A stretch of 64,000 nt of DNA from Streptomyces sp. NBC_00344 (GTDB lineage: Bacteria > Actinomycetota > Actinomycetes > Streptomycetales > Streptomycetaceae): positions 4,423,501 through 4,487,500 of the forward strand of contig NZ_CP107996.1 of the NCBI RefSeq assembly GCF_036088315.1. The letters are read 5' to 3'. Numbering within the stretch: the first letter of the stretch is position 1; every line of letters begins with the position of its first letter. The notes under the pieces are model-generated. The model did not search any database and had not been told where the DNA came from. It saw only the letters and a program-made list of their open reading frames with translations. The translations under genes and the position numbers were made by a program. Positions 8,814-17,444 of this stretch are shown here, piece after piece.

Positions 8814-9344
8814 ATGGCACTGGGCAAGGACTACGCATCGCAGCACTGCACGATCGCCCGCTCACTCGAGGTCGTCGGTGAACGCTGGACGCTGCTTGTC
8901 GTCCGTGACGCCTTCTACGGCGTGCGCCGCTACAACGACTTCCTGGTCCACCTGGGCATCCCGCGGGCCGTGCTCGCCACCCGCCTCCAGGCGCTCGCCG
9001 ACGCCGGCGTCCTGGAGAAGCGCCGCTACCAGGAATCACCGCCGCGTGAGGAGTACGTACTGACCGAGCGCGGCCTGGCGCTCTGGCCGACGGTCTACTC
9101 GCTCGCCCTCTGGGGCCGCGACCATGTCTCCGGCACCCCGCCGATGCGGACCTTCCATCACACGCCCTGCGGTACCGAGCTCGGCTCGTTCGGCCAGTGC
9201 CCGGTCTGCGCCGTCTCCGTGCCGCCGCAGGACGTGGAGATGCGGCCGGGCACAGGTCTCGACCCGGAGCCCGGCAATCCGGTCAGCCGCGCGCTGCTCA
9301 CGCCCAGGCGACTGCTGGAGCCGATCGAAGCGAGTCGTGTATAA
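8814..9344 (+). CDS. HxlR-family winged-helix regulator
   Basis: The 176-residue protein shows the HxlR pattern: CTIARSLEVVGERWTLLVVRDAFYGVRRYNDF near residues 12-43, then GIPRAVLATRLQALADAGVLEKRRY. A conserved cysteine lies near the N-terminus (C12), as in thiol-sensing members. The C-terminal extension has CxxC-like pairs (HTPCGTELGSFGQCPVCAV), which could bind metal or act as a redox switch. The ATG at 8814 follows GGTAGG. It is divergent from the MFS exporter it most likely controls, and it may repress itself through the operators in between. Confidence 0.9.
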   Translation: MALGKDYASQHCTIARSLEVVGERWTLLVVRDAFYGVRRYNDFLVHLGIPRAVLATRLQALADAGVLEKRRYQESPPREEYVLTERGLALWPTVYSLALWGRDHVSGTPPMRTFHHTPCGTELGSFGQCPVCAVSVPPQDVEMRPGTGLDPEPGNPVSRALLTPRRLLEPIEASRV

Positions 9345-9416
9345 CGGCTGAAGGTACGTAAGCCGGGCCCGCCGCACAGCGGGGACGGCCGGAATCGATC
9401 GGGAGAGGGAGGGATC

Positions 9417-9731
9417 ATGGCCGGACGTCTGACGCGCCTGTCCCGCCCGGCGGCCGCACTGCTGCTCTTCCTCGTCGCCGAGGTGCTGCTCGCCGAGGGC
9501 AGCCTGCTCTCCTCAGCCGTCGCGCTCGCCGCCACGGCCGCGGTCGGCTCCGCGCTGGCCGCCTGTGCGCTGGTCGTGTCCCGCCGCGTGCCCGCGGTGC
9601 CGCGCACCCGCATCCGTACCGCGATCCGCGACCGCGAGCGGCGTACCGCATTCCTCCCGCAACGCGATCCCGACGCTTCCGGCCGGCCCCGGCCCCGAGC
9701 ACCCGGCCGTCTCCTCCCGACGGCCGCGTAG
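9417..9731 (+). CDS. Small DUF6412-like membrane protein
   Basis: A 104-residue product with two hydrophobic segments (about residues 11-29 and 32-54) and a basic, proline-rich cytoplasmic tail. Size, topology and the position just before a YidC/Oxa1-type insertase fit DUF6412, a family of unknown role that travels with this insertase in Streptomyces. A strong GGGAGAGGGAGGG site precedes the ATG. It may assist membrane protein insertion. The family name is recalled, not searched. Confidence 0.65.
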   Translation: MAGRLTRLSRPAAALLLFLVAEVLLAEGSLLSSAVALAATAAVGSALAACALVVSRRVPAVPRTRIRTAIRDRERRTAFLPQRDPDASGRPRPRAPGRLLPTAA

Positions 9732-9826
9732 GGCGTTCGCTCCCTTTACGCCTGCACTTTCCGTGGTCCGTCACGCCGACATCCCTGCCTGTCCGGCCTG
9801 CGACGAGACCCCTCGGAGGGTTCCCC

Positions 9827-10588
9827 GTGTCATCGATCTTCAGCGTTTTCGCCGCCCTGGTCGCGCATATCGCCGACCTGCTCCAGCCGCTGTTCCACGG
9901 TTCGGCAACCGCCGCCGCGATCATTCTCTTCACCGCCTGTGTACGGCTTGCCGTGCACCCTCTCTCGCGGGCCACCGCCCGTGGCCAGAAGGCCCGCACC
10001 AAGCTCGCACCGCGCGTCGCCGAGCTGCGCAAGAAGCACGCGAAGGACCCGAAGAAGATGCAGCAGGCGATCATGGAGCTGCACGCGGAGGAGAAGATCT
10101 CCCCGCTCGGCGGCTGCCTGCCCAGCCTGCTCCAGATGCCCGCCTTCTTTCTGCTCTACCACCTCTTCTCCAGCCCGCGGATCGGCTCGGACACCAACAC
10201 CCTGCTCGGCCACACCCTGCTCGGCAGCCCGCTCGGCGGCCGGTTCAAGGACGCGCTGGGGCAGGGCGGTCTCCTGGGCGAACAGGGCGTCGTCTATCTG
10301 GTGCTCTTCGCGATCGTCGCGGCCGTCGCCACGTTCAACTACGGACGCACGAAGCGGATGATGGCCGCGTCGCCGAACCCGCTGCCCGATGGGCCCGGCG
10401 CCGGTGCGATGAGCACGATGACCAAGGTGATGCCGCTGATGTCCTTCGCGACGCTCCTCACCGTCGGGTACGTGCCGCTCGCCGCGGCTCTGTACGTGGT
10501 CACCAGCACCACCTGGACCGCCGTCGAGCGGGCCGTCCTGTACCGGGACACCGTGCCGGCGGGAGCTGCGATGGCGGCCCCGATGTAA
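9827..10588 (+). CDS. YidC/Oxa1-family membrane insertase, short paralogue
   Basis: The 253-residue protein matches the core insertase domain. A conserved basic cytoplasmic loop (RATARGQKARTKLAPRVAELRKKHAKDPKKMQQAIMELHAEE, near residues 49-90) comes first. It is followed by GGCLPSLLQMPAFFLLYHLFS and later helices. It lacks the large periplasmic domain of the enterobacterial protein and is shorter than the housekeeping actinobacterial YidC of about 420 residues, so it is likely a second copy. The GTG start has GGAGGG upstream. It inserts small membrane proteins, with or without SecYEG. The DUF6412 gene lies 95 bp before it. Confidence 0.88.
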   Translation: MSSIFSVFAALVAHIADLLQPLFHGSATAAAIILFTACVRLAVHPLSRATARGQKARTKLAPRVAELRKKHAKDPKKMQQAIMELHAEEKISPLGGCLPSLLQMPAFFLLYHLFSSPRIGSDTNTLLGHTLLGSPLGGRFKDALGQGGLLGEQGVVYLVLFAIVAAVATFNYGRTKRMMAASPNPLPDGPGAGAMSTMTKVMPLMSFATLLTVGYVPLAAALYVVTSTTWTAVERAVLYRDTVPAGAAMAAPM

Positions 10589-10724
10589 CGGCCGCAGGCC
10601 GGGGATGCGGTCCAGGTTGTGAACGGGGTCTTGCGGAGTGCACCTCGAACTTGGAGGATCGGCCAATCCCCCCGGTGGCCGCACCCCATCGGTCGGGCCG
10701 GTCGAAATCGTTGGGAGACTGATC

Positions 10725-11582
10725 ATGAAGCTGCTTCGTGTCGGAACCGCCGGGGCCGAGCGCCCCGCCCTGCTCGACGAGAGCGGGACCCTGCGTGACC
10801 TGTCGGGCCTCGTCACCGACATCGACGGTGCGCTGCTCGCCGACGATGCCGCGCTCGCCCGGGTGCGCGCAGCGGCTGCCGCGGGTGAGCTGCCCGTGAT
10901 CGAAGCGGAGGGGCTCAGGACCGGGCCGCCGCTGGCCCGGATCGGCAAGATCGTTTGCATCGGGCTGAACTACCACGACCACGCCGTCGAGACCGGCGCG
11001 GCGATTCCGTCCGAGCCGATCCTCTTCATGAAGGCACCCGACACGGTGGTTGGCCCCGAGGACACGGTGCTGGTGCCGCGGGGCAGCGAGAAGACCGACT
11101 GGGAGGTCGAACTCGCCGTCGTCATCGGGCGCACCGCCCGCTGTCTGGACTCGGCCGGCGAAGCGCTCGGACATGTTGCCGGGTACACGGTGGCCCACGA
11201 CGTCTCGGAGCGGGCCTTCCAGATCGAGCGCGGCGGCCAGTGGGACAAGGGCAAGAACTGCGAGACGTTCAACCCGCTCGGCCCGTGGCTCGTGACGTCC
11301 GACGAGGTGCCTGACCCGCAGTCCCTCCCGCTGAAGCTGTGGGTGAACGGAGAGCTGAAGCAGAACGGCAGCACCGCGGACCAGATCTTCCCGGTCGGCG
11401 AAGTGGTCCGTTACCTCAGCCACTTCATGACGCTCTACCCGGGCGATGTCATCAACACCGGCACCCCCGCAGGTGTGGCCATGGGGCAGCCGGAGCCCAA
11501 GCCCTATCTGCGGGCCGGGGATGTGGTGGAGCTCGAGATCGAGGGGCTCGGGCGGCAGCGGCAGGAGCTGAAGCAGGCCTGA
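10725..11582 (+). CDS. Fumarylacetoacetate hydrolase-family enzyme
   Basis: A 285-residue FAH-fold enzyme. The metal ligands appear as DWEVEL (E127, E129) and an aspartate in AHDVSERAFQ (D159). The family segments CIGLNYHDHAVE, PILFMKAPDTVVG and DVINTGTPAGVAMGQ are all present. Members cleave C-C bonds in, or decarboxylate, beta-dicarbonyl acids such as 2,4-diketo-3-deoxy-sugar acids and acylpyruvates. The ATG at 10725 has GGGAGA upstream. It stands alone on the plus strand, converging on the Gfo/Idh-UPF0303 operon with a shared terminator. A role in sugar-acid breakdown with those genes is inference only. Confidence 0.88.
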   Translation: MKLLRVGTAGAERPALLDESGTLRDLSGLVTDIDGALLADDAALARVRAAAAAGELPVIEAEGLRTGPPLARIGKIVCIGLNYHDHAVETGAAIPSEPILFMKAPDTVVGPEDTVLVPRGSEKTDWEVELAVVIGRTARCLDSAGEALGHVAGYTVAHDVSERAFQIERGGQWDKGKNCETFNPLGPWLVTSDEVPDPQSLPLKLWVNGELKQNGSTADQIFPVGEVVRYLSHFMTLYPGDVINTGTPAGVAMGQPEPKPYLRAGDVVELEIEGLGRQRQELKQA

Positions 11583-11649
11583 CCCCGTAAGGCTGTGCCG
11601 TTCCCGGCCGGTGCCGCCGATCCCGTCAGCCGTCAGGTGGTGTCGGGCG

Positions 11650-11677
11650 CCGCCGTTCTCCCGCGGGGGAACGGCGG
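11650..11677. terminator. Bidirectional hairpin between convergent genes
   Basis: A nine-base perfect stem (CGCCGTTC arm) encloses a GC-rich loop that can pair further. It sits between the converging FAH and UPF0303 genes. The rest of this roughly 290-bp gap shows no gene. Confidence 0.6.
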
Positions 11678-11874
11678 GGCCCCGGCCCGGGCTGCGCGGG
11701 CCGCCGGGGAGGCCCGGTTCCTGCCCCGCAGGCGCAGGGCGGTGGAGGCCGCCGGAGCCGGCAGGACCACCGCCCACCAGTAGGCGCGCCCGAAGGCGGC
11801 TGCTCTGCGGGGGCCGGCCGACGAGCTCGCCCGTGGCCGCAGCCATGACCGCGGCCGGATCCGCCGCGAGGTGC

Positions 11875-12360
11875 TCAGCCCGCGGTGGACATGAAGCGCT
11901 CCAGCGCCTCCACCACCAGGGCATGGTCATCGGCCTGCGGCAGACCCGAGACGGTGATGGTGCCGATGACTCCCGCGCCCGCGACCCGGACCGGGAACGA
12001 GCCGCCGTGCGCGGCATAGAGGTCGTGATCAAGCCGGGAGGAGTCCTCGAAGGTCCTGCCCTTGGCGCGGAAGCGGGACCCGACCAGGAAGGAGCTCTCG
12101 GCGTAGCGCTCCACGACTCTGCGCTTGCGGTCGATCCAGGCGTCGTTGTCCGCGCTCGACCCGGGCAGCGCGCAGTGGAACAGCTGCTGTGCGCCCCGCC
12201 GGATGTCGATGGCCACCGGGGCTCCGCGCTCCCTGGCCAGTTCGGTCAGCAGGGACCCGAGGGTCCAGGCGTCCTCGTAGGTGAACCGGCGCAGGGTCAG
12301 ACGCCTTTCCTGCTCCTCCAGTTCGCCGATGCCGGGAGCCGATGGCTGGGGAGTGCTCAC
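11875..12360 (-). CDS. UPF0303 / heme-degrading-domain protein
   Basis: The 161-residue product has the features of the UPF0303 family, which has the GlcG/HbpS-like fold: LGSLLTELARERGAPVAIDIRRGAQQLFHCALPGSSADNDAWIDRKRRVV and a C-terminal GVIGTITVSGLPQADDHALVVEALERF. Some GlcG/HbpS relatives bind heme or cobalamin; the function of UPF0303 is unknown. The GTG start at 12360 overlaps the stop of the Gfo/Idh gene by four bases (GTGA), which sets the start and shows coupling. It probably acts with that oxidoreductase. Confidence 0.82.
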   Translation of the reverse strand: MSTPQPSAPGIGELEEQERRLTLRRFTYEDAWTLGSLLTELARERGAPVAIDIRRGAQQLFHCALPGSSADNDAWIDRKRRVVERYAESSFLVGSRFRAKGRTFEDSSRLDHDLYAAHGGSFPVRVAGAGVIGTITVSGLPQADDHALVVEALERFMSTAG

Positions 12361-13430
12361 AGCCGCACCGTGATTCCCTCGCGGGCGGAGCGTCGCGCGG
12401 CCTCCAGCACGTCCAGTGCCGCCGCCGCTTCGTCGGCGGTGACCGGCGGCCTTCCACCGGTGCGGAGGGCCTGCGACACCGCGGCGTAGAAGGCCGGATA
12501 GTCGCCGGGCAGGGTCGGTACGGGTGTGCCGCCACCGGTCAGCGCGGACTCGCCCGATCCCAGGTGCCCCCACTGCGACTCCGGCTCCTCGCCCCAGCCG
12601 GCCGCGCCGGACGGGCGCTTGCCGTCGCGGAGCGCGGCTTCCTGGGGATCCAGGCCGTACTTCACGTAGCCGGCCGCCGAGCCGAGTGCCCGGAAGCGGG
12701 GGCCGAGCTGGGCGGCGGTGGCGGATGCGTACAGATGGGAGCGGACGCCGTTCACATGGGTGATCGCGATGAAGGTGTCGTCATCGGCCTTGGCGCCGGG
12801 ACGGCGTACGTCCGACTCGGCGTACACCGATGCCGCAGGGCCGAAGAGGACCAGCGCCTGGTCCACGAGATGGCTGCCCAGGTCGTAGAGCAGCCCACCG
12901 ATCTCCGAGGGGTCGCCGGACTCGCGCCAGCCGCCCTTGGGCTGGGGGCGCCAGCGCTCGAACCGGGACTCGAAGCGCGTGACGTCGCCGAGCTCGCCGT
13001 CGGCGATCAGCTTTCGCAGCGTCAGGAAGTCGTTGTCCCAGCGGCGGTTCTGGAACACCGAGAGCAGCAGTCCGCGTCCGGCCGCGAGTGCGGCGAGCTC
13101 CCGCGCCTCGGCGGCGGTGCCCGCGATCGGCTTGTCCACCACCACCGAGAGCCCGGCCTTCAGCGCAGCGGTGGCGATCGGGACGTGCGTCTTGTTCGGC
13201 GACGCGATGACGATCAGATCCAGCTCGCCCGCGCGCTCCCGGAGCGCGTCCGGGGTGTCCGCGAAACGCACGTCGGGGAATTCGGCGCGGGCCTGCTCCT
13301 GCCGCTCCTCGTCCGACGTGACGACGGTGTCGAGCACCAGGCCTTCGGTGGCGGCGATCAGCGGCGCGTGGAAGACGGAGCCCGCGAGGCCGTAGCCGAC
13401 GAGTCCTACGCGTTGCGGGGTTGCAGTCAT
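12357..13430 (-). CDS. Gfo/Idh/MocA-family oxidoreductase
   Basis: A 357-residue NAD(P)-dependent dehydrogenase of sugars or inositols. The Rossmann motif GLVGYGLAGSVFH is near the N-terminus, and DKPIAG carries the catalytic-region lysine. The GGLLYDLGSHLVDQALVLFG segment matches the family's EGGGxxxDxGxHxxD region. The ATG at 13430 is preferred over a GTG nine bases upstream, though the ribosome site is weak. It begins an operon with the UPF0303 gene and is divergent from a ROK regulator, which suggests sugar-responsive control. The exact sugar is unknown. Confidence 0.9.
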   Translation of the reverse strand: MTATPQRVGLVGYGLAGSVFHAPLIAATEGLVLDTVVTSDEERQEQARAEFPDVRFADTPDALRERAGELDLIVIASPNKTHVPIATAALKAGLSVVVDKPIAGTAAEARELAALAAGRGLLLSVFQNRRWDNDFLTLRKLIADGELGDVTRFESRFERWRPQPKGGWRESGDPSEIGGLLYDLGSHLVDQALVLFGPAASVYAESDVRRPGAKADDDTFIAITHVNGVRSHLYASATAAQLGPRFRALGSAAGYVKYGLDPQEAALRDGKRPSGAAGWGEEPESQWGHLGSGESALTGGGTPVPTLPGDYPAFYAAVSQALRTGGRPPVTADEAAAALDVLEAARRSAREGITVRL

Positions 13431-13443
13431 GGGCCCCACTTAA

Positions 13444-13456
13444 GCAACGCTGTTGC
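13444..13456. promoter_or_regulatory. GCAAC-N3-GTTGC palindrome, likely ROK operator
   Basis: A perfect inverted repeat with five-base arms and a three-base spacer lies in the 56-bp gap between the divergent Gfo/Idh and ROK genes. It is placed to control both. Binding by the neighbouring ROK protein is inferred. Confidence 0.5.
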
Positions 13457-13486
13457 CAAAGTGCAAGTATCAACGACAATGGGGGT

Positions 13487-14680
13487 GTGGACACGGATTC
13501 AGGGGAACGGGCGGGAGCGCCGGCCGGGGCGGGCCCGGGGCCCGGGGGCGCGGCGAACGGGGGCGGGGCGAATCTGCCGGCCCTGCGCAGCCACAACGCC
13601 GCGGTGGTGCTCGAACTGCTGCGTACGGCCGGCGAGGGCGGCATCAGCCGGCTCGAACTGGCGGAGGGGACCGGACTCACACCCCAGGCCGTCAGTAAGA
13701 TCACCGCCCGGCTGCGCGCCGACGGCCTGGCGACGGAGGCCGGCAGACGGGCTTCCACGGGCGGCAAACCCCGGACCGTGCTGAGGCTGGTGCCGGCGGC
13801 GGCCTATGCGGTGGGGCTGCATCTGGACCGGGACCGGATGAGCGCGATGCTGGTGGACCTGGCGGGGGCGACGGTCGCCCGGCGGAGTGCCGGGCTGGAC
13901 TTCGGGGCCGGCGCCGACGGAGTCGTCGAGGCAGCGGCCGGGACGATCGAGGCGCTGCTCTGCGCCACCCCAGGACGCACCCCCGGCCCGGTGCTCGGAG
14001 TGGGTGTGGCGGCCCCGGGGCCGCTCGACCACGAGGCGGGCGTACTGCACCGGGTCACCGGATTCCCGCAGTGGAACGGCTATCCGCTGCGTGATGCGCT
14101 CGCGGCCCGGCTGGGGCTTCCCGTGGTGCTCGACAAGGACACCAACGCGGCCGCACTGGGTCTTGCGCTGGCCGGGGCGGGCGACTCGTTCGCCTATCTG
14201 CATCTGGGCACAGGACTGGGGGCGGGGCTGGTTCTCGGCGGCGCCCTGTACCGAGGTGCGCGGACCGGCGCCGGTGAGTTCGGGCATCAGACGATCCAGC
14301 TGGACGGGCCGCTGTGCGGCTGCGGCAGGCGGGGGTGTGTCGAAGCGTTCTGTCTGGCCGCCATGGAGCGTGGCGACACGGCGGCGGCCGCCGGGTTCCT
14401 GGGTGTCGGGGCCGCCAACCTGGTGGGGCTGCTCGACATCGACCGGGTGCTGCTGGGCGGCCGTACCGTCGATGCCGACCGGGACCGTTTCGTCCAGGGA
14501 GTGCGCGCCGTACTGGAGGAGTGGGCCCGGCAGGAGGGCGGCGGAGCGGCCGTCGAGGTGGCGGCTGCCGGTGGCGGGCTGGTTGCCGAGGGCGCCGCGC
14601 AGCTGGTGCTCGCGCCGGTCTTCGGGCACATCGGACGGGGCGCCGGGCCCGCGTTCCCTGTTCATCGGAACGGCCGATGA
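13487..14680 (+). CDS. ROK-family transcriptional repressor
   Basis: The 397-residue protein joins an N-terminal winged helix-turn-helix (LRSHNAAVVLELLRTAGEGGISRLELAEGTGLTPQAVSKITARL, about residues 32-75) to a ROK sugar-kinase-like body. The body has DKDTNAAALG, the phosphate loop LGTGLGAGLVLGGALYRG and the zinc motif CGCGRRGCVEAF. Such proteins are sugar-sensing repressors. The GTG at 13487 is the only start that leaves the operator gap free; it lacks a clear ribosome site and may be near-leaderless. It is divergent from the Gfo/Idh operon it probably controls. Confidence 0.9.
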   Translation: MDTDSGERAGAPAGAGPGPGGAANGGGANLPALRSHNAAVVLELLRTAGEGGISRLELAEGTGLTPQAVSKITARLRADGLATEAGRRASTGGKPRTVLRLVPAAAYAVGLHLDRDRMSAMLVDLAGATVARRSAGLDFGAGADGVVEAAAGTIEALLCATPGRTPGPVLGVGVAAPGPLDHEAGVLHRVTGFPQWNGYPLRDALAARLGLPVVLDKDTNAAALGLALAGAGDSFAYLHLGTGLGAGLVLGGALYRGARTGAGEFGHQTIQLDGPLCGCGRRGCVEAFCLAAMERGDTAAAAGFLGVGAANLVGLLDIDRVLLGGRTVDADRDRFVQGVRAVLEEWARQEGGGAAVEVAAAGGGLVAEGAAQLVLAPVFGHIGRGAGPAFPVHRNGR

Positions 14681-14801
14681 TGGGCTGATCGGGCAGCGAA
14701 GCCCGGGGCATTCGGCCGTATGCCGATGTGGCGCGCCAGGCAGGACACCGTTGTGCGGTTCGGTGTGGAGCCCGGATGTCCGCGATCAGCAAAGGCCTCC
14801 C

Positions 14802-15857
14802 ATGCGCAGTGCCCTCACCGCCGGTGTCGCCGCGGCTGCCCTCGCTCCCGCGCTGGTCATCGGTGCCGCGCCCGGCGTCTCGGCGCACCGCGCGCCGGTC
14901 CACGACGACTGCGCGTCGGTCAGTATGCGGCAGCCCGCGGGGGAGGGCTGTGCCGGCGACGCGCAGGCCGGGGCCCAAGCGGGCAGGGACGTGTGCGCGG
15001 GCGGCCGCAGCGGGTCGGACTTCCCGGTGGTCACCCGTATCCATGGCGGGCCCACCAGCTACGCGCCCGGCGACGGCTACCGGACCTGGTCGATCGAGAT
15101 GAAGAACACCACCACCGGAGCCTGCCGCCACATCCACCCGGTCGTCGGCATCGTGGACAGAGACCGGACTCTGAAGAACGGTCAGATCCGGCTGGCATTC
15201 CGGGACACCACAGCGCACCGCTGGCGCCAGGTGCCCTTCACCAGCACCGACCGGGACGAGCACATCGGGCCCTTCGGCAACGACTTCGACGGCTTCGTCA
15301 TTCCGGCGGGCCGAACGGTCTCGGTCGATGTCCGTCTCGCCTTCACCCCTGACACCGCGGGCAACGACATCACCACCAACGCCGCCATCGTGCGGCGGCA
15401 CGGTGACGACGGTGACTGGGTCGGCGAGTCCGGCGGCTACCGCTTCTCTGTCACCGGCGAGCCGACCGCCGTCCCGGGTGCGACGGTTCCCGGCCGGACC
15501 AGGCCGGACGAGACGGTTCCTGACGAGACGGTGCCGGGTGGGACCGCGCAAGCCGAGCCCACGCCCGGCGGGACCGGCGCGCACCGGACGGGCCCCGGCA
15601 CGGCTACCCCGGGCGGGACCGCTCCCGGCAGGAGCCTTCCCGCCGCGACCGCCCGTCCCGACGAGCCGCTCCCCGGCTGGGCGCAAGCGGGTCAGACCGC
15701 ACTGCCGCCTGCCGAACTGGCGGGAACCGGCCGCCACAGCCACCACCATCTGCGCCTGCTGGCCGGCATCGCCTGTGCCTGCGTGATGCTGGGCGCGGCT
15801 CTGGTCGTGGGGTCGCGCCGGCCGCGGATCAGGCGCAGCCGGTACACGAACCGCTGA
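14802..15857 (+). CDS. Secreted protein with LAGTG wall-sorting signal
   Basis: The 351-residue product starts with a signal peptide (MRSALTAGVAAAALAPALVIGAAPGVSA). It then has a beta-rich globular region of about 190 residues that I do not recognise (SYAPGDGYRTWSIEMKNTTTGACRHIHPVVGIVD and following). A Pro/Thr/Gly-rich wall-spanning stalk with repeated VPG/ETVP units comes next. The tail reads LAGTG, then a hydrophobic segment and SRRPRIRRSRYTNR. LAXTG is the known signal for Streptomyces class E sortases, so the protein is most likely wall-anchored. It resembles several uncharacterised Streptomyces surface proteins in layout. Confidence 0.75.
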   Translation: MRSALTAGVAAAALAPALVIGAAPGVSAHRAPVHDDCASVSMRQPAGEGCAGDAQAGAQAGRDVCAGGRSGSDFPVVTRIHGGPTSYAPGDGYRTWSIEMKNTTTGACRHIHPVVGIVDRDRTLKNGQIRLAFRDTTAHRWRQVPFTSTDRDEHIGPFGNDFDGFVIPAGRTVSVDVRLAFTPDTAGNDITTNAAIVRRHGDDGDWVGESGGYRFSVTGEPTAVPGATVPGRTRPDETVPDETVPGGTAQAEPTPGGTGAHRTGPGTATPGGTAPGRSLPAATARPDEPLPGWAQAGQTALPPAELAGTGRHSHHHLRLLAGIACACVMLGAALVVGSRRPRIRRSRYTNR

Positions 15858-16028
15858 AGAACGGGGAGCAGGGCGGCCGGTGGGCCGTTGCGATGCCGTC
15901 GCCGATGGGGCGGGTCAAGATCCGCGCATCTTGATTAGGCTGGGCGTGTCGGGGGGCACAGAGTGGTGCGACCGGCTTCCACAGGCACCTCTCTTCACAC
16001 ACGCCGCGTACGGCAGGAGTCCGCACCC

Positions 16029-16808
16029 ATGGCAGAGCGCAAGCCCATCGAATCCTGGCTCACCGACATGGACGGTGTCCTCATCCATGAGGGCACCCCC
16101 ATCCCCGGCGCCGATGCCTTCATCAAGCGGCTCCAGGAGTCGGGACTGCCGTTCCTGGTGCTGACCAACAACTCCATCTACACCGCCCGGGACCTGCACG
16201 CACGGTTGTCCCGGATGGGCCTCGACGTGCCGGTCGAGAACATCTGGACATCGGCGCTGGCCACCGCCCAGTTCCTGGACGACCAGCGGCCCGGCGGCAC
16301 GGCGTACGCGATCGGCGAGGCCGGGCTGACGACGGCGCTGCACGATGTCGGCTATGTGCTCACCGACTCCGCCCCCGACTACGTGGTGCTCGGCGAGACC
16401 CGTACCTACAGTTTCGAGGCGCTCACCAAGGCGATCCGCCTGATCAACGACGGCGCCCGCTTCATCTGCACCAACCCGGACGAGACGGGCCCCAGCGCCG
16501 AGGGGCCGCTGCCCGCCACCGGTTCGGTGGCCGCGCTGATCACCAAGGCCACCGGCAAGGAGCCCTACTTCGTCGGCAAGCCGAACCCGCTGATGATGCG
16601 GGCAGGGCTCAACGCCATCGGTGCGCACTCCGAGACCAGTGCCATGATCGGCGACCGGATGGACACCGATGTCCTGGCCGGTCTCGAGGCCGGCATGGAG
16701 ACCTTCCTGGTACTGACCGGGGTCACCCAGCCGGAGACCATCGACCGGTATCCGTTCCGGCCGTCCACGGTGGTCAAGTCGATCGCCGATCTGGTGGAAC
16801 GCATCTGA
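16029..16808 (+). CDS. HAD-IIA (NagD-like) phosphatase
   Basis: A 259-residue HAD phosphatase. Motif I is TDMDGVLIHEG with nucleophile D13 and general acid D15. Motif II is LTNNS, the motif III lysine lies in GKPNPLMMRAGL, and motif IV is GDRMDTDVLAGLEAGM. The C2a cap between motifs II and III makes it NagD/AraL-like, acting on small phosphates such as nucleotides or sugar phosphates. The ATG at 16029 has AGGAG nine bases upstream. It stands alone with about 100 bp or more on either side. Confidence 0.92.
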   Translation: MAERKPIESWLTDMDGVLIHEGTPIPGADAFIKRLQESGLPFLVLTNNSIYTARDLHARLSRMGLDVPVENIWTSALATAQFLDDQRPGGTAYAIGEAGLTTALHDVGYVLTDSAPDYVVLGETRTYSFEALTKAIRLINDGARFICTNPDETGPSAEGPLPATGSVAALITKATGKEPYFVGKPNPLMMRAGLNAIGAHSETSAMIGDRMDTDVLAGLEAGMETFLVLTGVTQPETIDRYPFRPSTVVKSIADLVERI

Positions 16809-16915
16809 CCGAACGCGTCCGACCGTCGCGGGGCCCGTTCGGACGTGTCCGCGGGGCTCCCGGGATGCGGCACCCGCCGGGATGGGTGAACCTTCGGAGT
16901 ACCAGGAGGTTCACC

Positions 16916-17443
16916 ATGCGTTTGATATCTGTAACTCTCTGTGCCGTCTCGGCGGCCGCGGCGACCCTGTTCCCCGCGACCGCGGCGATGGCCGGAGATG
17001 CGCCGGGGATGGTCACAGTCAGCCCGTCCGTGATCGCCCCCGGCGAGGTGGTGGACCTCAGGGTGCACTGCGACGGAAGGCGGGTCGTCGGCGCCTCGGA
17101 AGCGTTCACCGCCCACGTCGCCTTCGCGGCCTCGACCGAGAAGGGCGCCATGTTCGGCCAGGCGCGGATCCGGTCGGATGTCCCGGCCAAGAACTACGCC
17201 GTCGCCGTCAGGTGCCGGGGCCGGATGGCGACGGGCATGCTCAGCGTCGTCCAGCAGCGTGTCGGCATGCCACTGCCCACACCCACCGCACCCGTCCACG
17301 CGGGCGGCGGTGCTACGGCGGCGCTGGTCGCCGCCCAGGGCGGCACGGAGACGAGGAACGCCGTCGTGGGGCTGGTCCTCGCCGGGACCGCCGCGCTGAC
17401 GGTGGCCGCGCGGAGCATCCGGCGCCGTCGCGACGTTGGGTGA
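16916..17443 (+). CDS. Secreted membrane-tailed protein in class F sortase operon
   Basis: I do not recognise the domain. The 175-residue product has a signal peptide (residues 1-24). Next is a short beta-rich region with paired cysteines (VHCDG and VRCRG), which could form one disulfide. It ends in a Pro/Thr/Gly linker and a C-terminal membrane span with RSIRRRRDVG. No LPXTG-like motif is present, so it is probably membrane- rather than wall-anchored. AGGAGG precedes the ATG at 16916. The class F sortase gene starts directly after its stop. Such pairs occur throughout Streptomyces and the protein may be a partner or substrate of the sortase. Confidence 0.75.
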   Translation: MRLISVTLCAVSAAAATLFPATAAMAGDAPGMVTVSPSVIAPGEVVDLRVHCDGRRVVGASEAFTAHVAFAASTEKGAMFGQARIRSDVPAKNYAVAVRCRGRMATGMLSVVQQRVGMPLPTPTAPVHAGGGATAALVAAQGGTETRNAVVGLVLAGTAALTVAARSIRRRRDVG

Positions 17444-17444
17444 C

